Positions 7,029 to 7,953 of a DNA stretch of 7,953 nucleotides are shown here, piece by piece. The stretch lies in the NCBI GenBank assembly GCA_017998495.1, contig JAGOCY010000051.1, positions 1-7,953 on the forward strand, given 5' to 3'. Position 1 is the stretch's first letter; each line of letters begins with the position of its first letter. This DNA is from Corallincola sp. (GTDB lineage: Bacteria; Pseudomonadota; Gammaproteobacteria; Enterobacterales; Neiellaceae). The translations under genes were made by a program, and so were the position numbers. Below the pieces are notes generated by a model. It did no database searches, had not been told where the DNA came from, and was given only the letters and a program-made list of their open reading frames with translations.

Positions 7029-7833
7029 CCCCGAGGTCGCGGCCAATCTGGCCGCTGTTGCCGCGCTGGTTGAACAGGCGGCGCCGGCGCCCGGCGATCT
7101 GCTGCTGCTGCCCGAGAACTTCGCGGTGTTTGGCGGTGGCAGCGAGCATTTGCTGGCCCATGCCGAAGTGCCTAACACAGGGCCGGTGCAGCAATTTTTG
7201 GCCGAGCTGGCCCGCCGCTGGCAGATCACTGTGGTCGGCGGCACCCAGCCGCTGTGGCCAGCAACAGGCCAGCATCAAGGCAAGGCCTATGCCGCCTGCC
7301 TGAGCTACGGTGCTGATGGCCAGCTGCTCAGCCGTTACAACAAGATCCACCTGTTTGATGTCGACGTCAGCGATGGCACCGGCCGCTACCGCGAATCGGA
7401 CAGTACCCTGGCCGGTGGCGAGCTTTGTCTGTTCGACGCCGGCCGCATCCGCATCGGCGTTATGGTCTGCTACGACCTGCGCTTTCCCGAGCTGGCCCGC
7501 CTTTATGCCGAAGCCGGCGCCCAGCTGCTGCTGGTGCCGGCCGCCTTTACTGCGGTCACCGGCGCTGCCCATTGGCAGCTGCTGCTGCGCGCCCGGGCGG
7601 TGGAGAACCAGCTATTCGTGGCCGCCAGCGGCCAGACCGGTCATCATGCTAATGGCCGCCACACCTGGGGCCACTCGATGCTGGTAGATCCCTGGGGCAC
7701 AGTGGTGGCCGATGGCGGCAGCGCCCCCGGTATTACCAGCGTCAGCCCCGACTGGACCCTTATTGAACAGGTGCGTCAGCGCATGCCGCTGGCCCGCCAT
7801 AACCGCTTTGCCTGTAACTGGCGGGAGGATTGA
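6997..7833 (+). CDS. Nitrilase-superfamily amidohydrolase, probable deaminated glutathione amidase
   Basis: This is a cytoplasmic C-N hydrolase. The 278 residues fit a single nitrilase domain and hold the full catalytic triad: E40 in LLLLPENFAVF, K116 in RYNKIHLFDVDV and C158 in IGVMVCYDLRFPEL. Further family signatures are RESDSTLAGG at 132-141, AHWQLLLRARAVENQ at 191-205 and GHSMLVDPWG at 225-234. The KIHLFDVDV...ESxS pattern and the AHW...RARA block resemble the Nit1/yeast Nit2 branch, which hydrolyses deaminated glutathione (a transaminase side product) to 2-oxoglutarate and Cys-Gly. That substrate is inferred; omega-amidase or another amide is possible. The start at 6997 is chosen because MKLHLLQLTS matches the usual first beta strand. 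An in-frame ATG at 6985 would add four residues and has a weak AGG just upstream. Either start lies inside yhdP (32 or 44 nt overlap). The stop overlaps the tldD start by 1 nt. E. coli lacks this gene between yhdP and tldD. Confidence 0.9.
   Translation: MKLHLLQLTSSPEVAANLAAVAALVEQAAPAPGDLLLLPENFAVFGGGSEHLLAHAEVPNTGPVQQFLAELARRWQITVVGGTQPLWPATGQHQGKAYAACLSYGADGQLLSRYNKIHLFDVDVSDGTGRYRESDSTLAGGELCLFDAGRIRIGVMVCYDLRFPELARLYAEAGAQLLLVPAAFTAVTGAAHWQLLLRARAVENQLFVAASGQTGHHANGRHTWGHSMLVDPWGTVVADGGSAPGITSVSPDWTLIEQVRQRMPLARHNRFACNWRED
7823..7828 (+). promoter_or_regulatory. Ribosome binding site of tldD
   Basis: GGGAGG lies in the last amidase codons, 4 nt before the ATG at 7833. With the TGATG junction it fixes the tldD start. 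Confidence 0.65.
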
Positions 7834-7953
7834 TGTCACATACCCCGGTGATCCAGCAGCTGCTGGACAACAACGGCCTGAGCCTCAACAGCGTCACCCA
7901 GGCGCTGGGGGTGCTGGCCAGCGGCGCCATCGACTATGGCGATCTCTACTTCC
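7833..7953 (+). CDS. tldD: Metalloprotease subunit TldD, N-terminal part (3' end outside window)
   Basis: Only 40 complete codons are inside the window, so no catalytic motif can be seen. The fragment reads MSHTPVIQQLLDNNGL at 1-16, followed by a helix-like stretch and then IDYGDLYF at 33-40. It matches the start of E. coli TldD, which has a QLLAANGL segment near its start and DYGDLYFQ at the same spacing. TldD pairs with TldE (PmbA) to form a cytoplasmic zinc protease that trims unfolded peptides, such as the microcin B17 precursor or the CcdA antitoxin. The ATG at 7833 overlaps the amidase stop as TGATG and has a strong GGGAGG upstream. Its position after yhdP is the conserved gammaproteobacterial order, which supports the call despite the short length. 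Confidence 0.88.
   Translation, partial: MSHTPVIQQLLDNNGLSLNSVTQALGVLASGAIDYGDLYF

Noticed and set aside
1..7953. Search for terminators, internal promoters, tRNA or rRNA genes, CRISPR repeats, insertion sequences or defence genes
   Set aside because: Coding sequence fills the window with gaps of at most 2 nt. No T-tract hairpin, tRNA-like fold, spaced repeats or transposase-like sequence was seen by eye.

Overview
The window is a GC-rich stretch (third codon positions are mostly G or C, and Leu is mostly CTG) that reads entirely on the + strand. It carries the conserved gammaproteobacterial cell-shape and envelope gene string mreC (3' part) - mreD - maf/yhdE - rng - yhdP - nitrilase-family amidase - tldD (5' part). 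Gene order and protein similarity (RNase G is nearly collinear with the E. coli protein and has the same length, 489 aa) place it in the Gammaproteobacteria. The amidase between yhdP and tldD is absent at this place in E. coli. That, together with the high GC, suggests a non-enteric lineage such as the Aeromonadaceae/Oceanimonas/Zobellella group. This taxon guess comes from recall and inference, not from a search.

Layout: 2-481 is the end of mreC and 478-960 is mreD, both part of the elongasome scaffold. Then come 962-1564 maf (dTTP/UTP pyrophosphatase), 1561-3030 rng (RNase G), 3033-7028 yhdP (a very large AsmA-like protein for envelope lipid transport), 6997-7833 a C-N hydrolase resembling deaminated-glutathione amidases, and 7833-7953 the start of tldD (TldD/TldE metalloprotease subunit). 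No two genes are separated by more than 2 nt. Two junctions are ATGA overlaps (mreC/mreD and maf/rng), one is TGATG (amidase/tldD), and yhdP overlaps the amidase by about 32 nt. There is no room for a terminator, and no intergenic promoter was seen. The arrangement therefore looks like one translationally coupled transcription unit whose promoter lies upstream of the window (probably before mreB or mreC).

Functionally, MreC and MreD organise lateral wall synthesis and YhdP moves phospholipid toward the outer membrane. Maf and the amidase are house-cleaning enzymes that remove non-canonical nucleotides and damaged glutathione. RNase G matures 16S rRNA and degrades some mRNAs, and TldD is a peptide-processing or quality-control protease. 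No mobile element, CRISPR array, RNA gene, prophage or defence system was seen. I regard this as an ordinary core region. The points worth a second look are the seamless coupling, the long Pro/Ala-rich YhdP tail whose coding end overlaps the amidase start, and the amidase insertion relative to E. coli.
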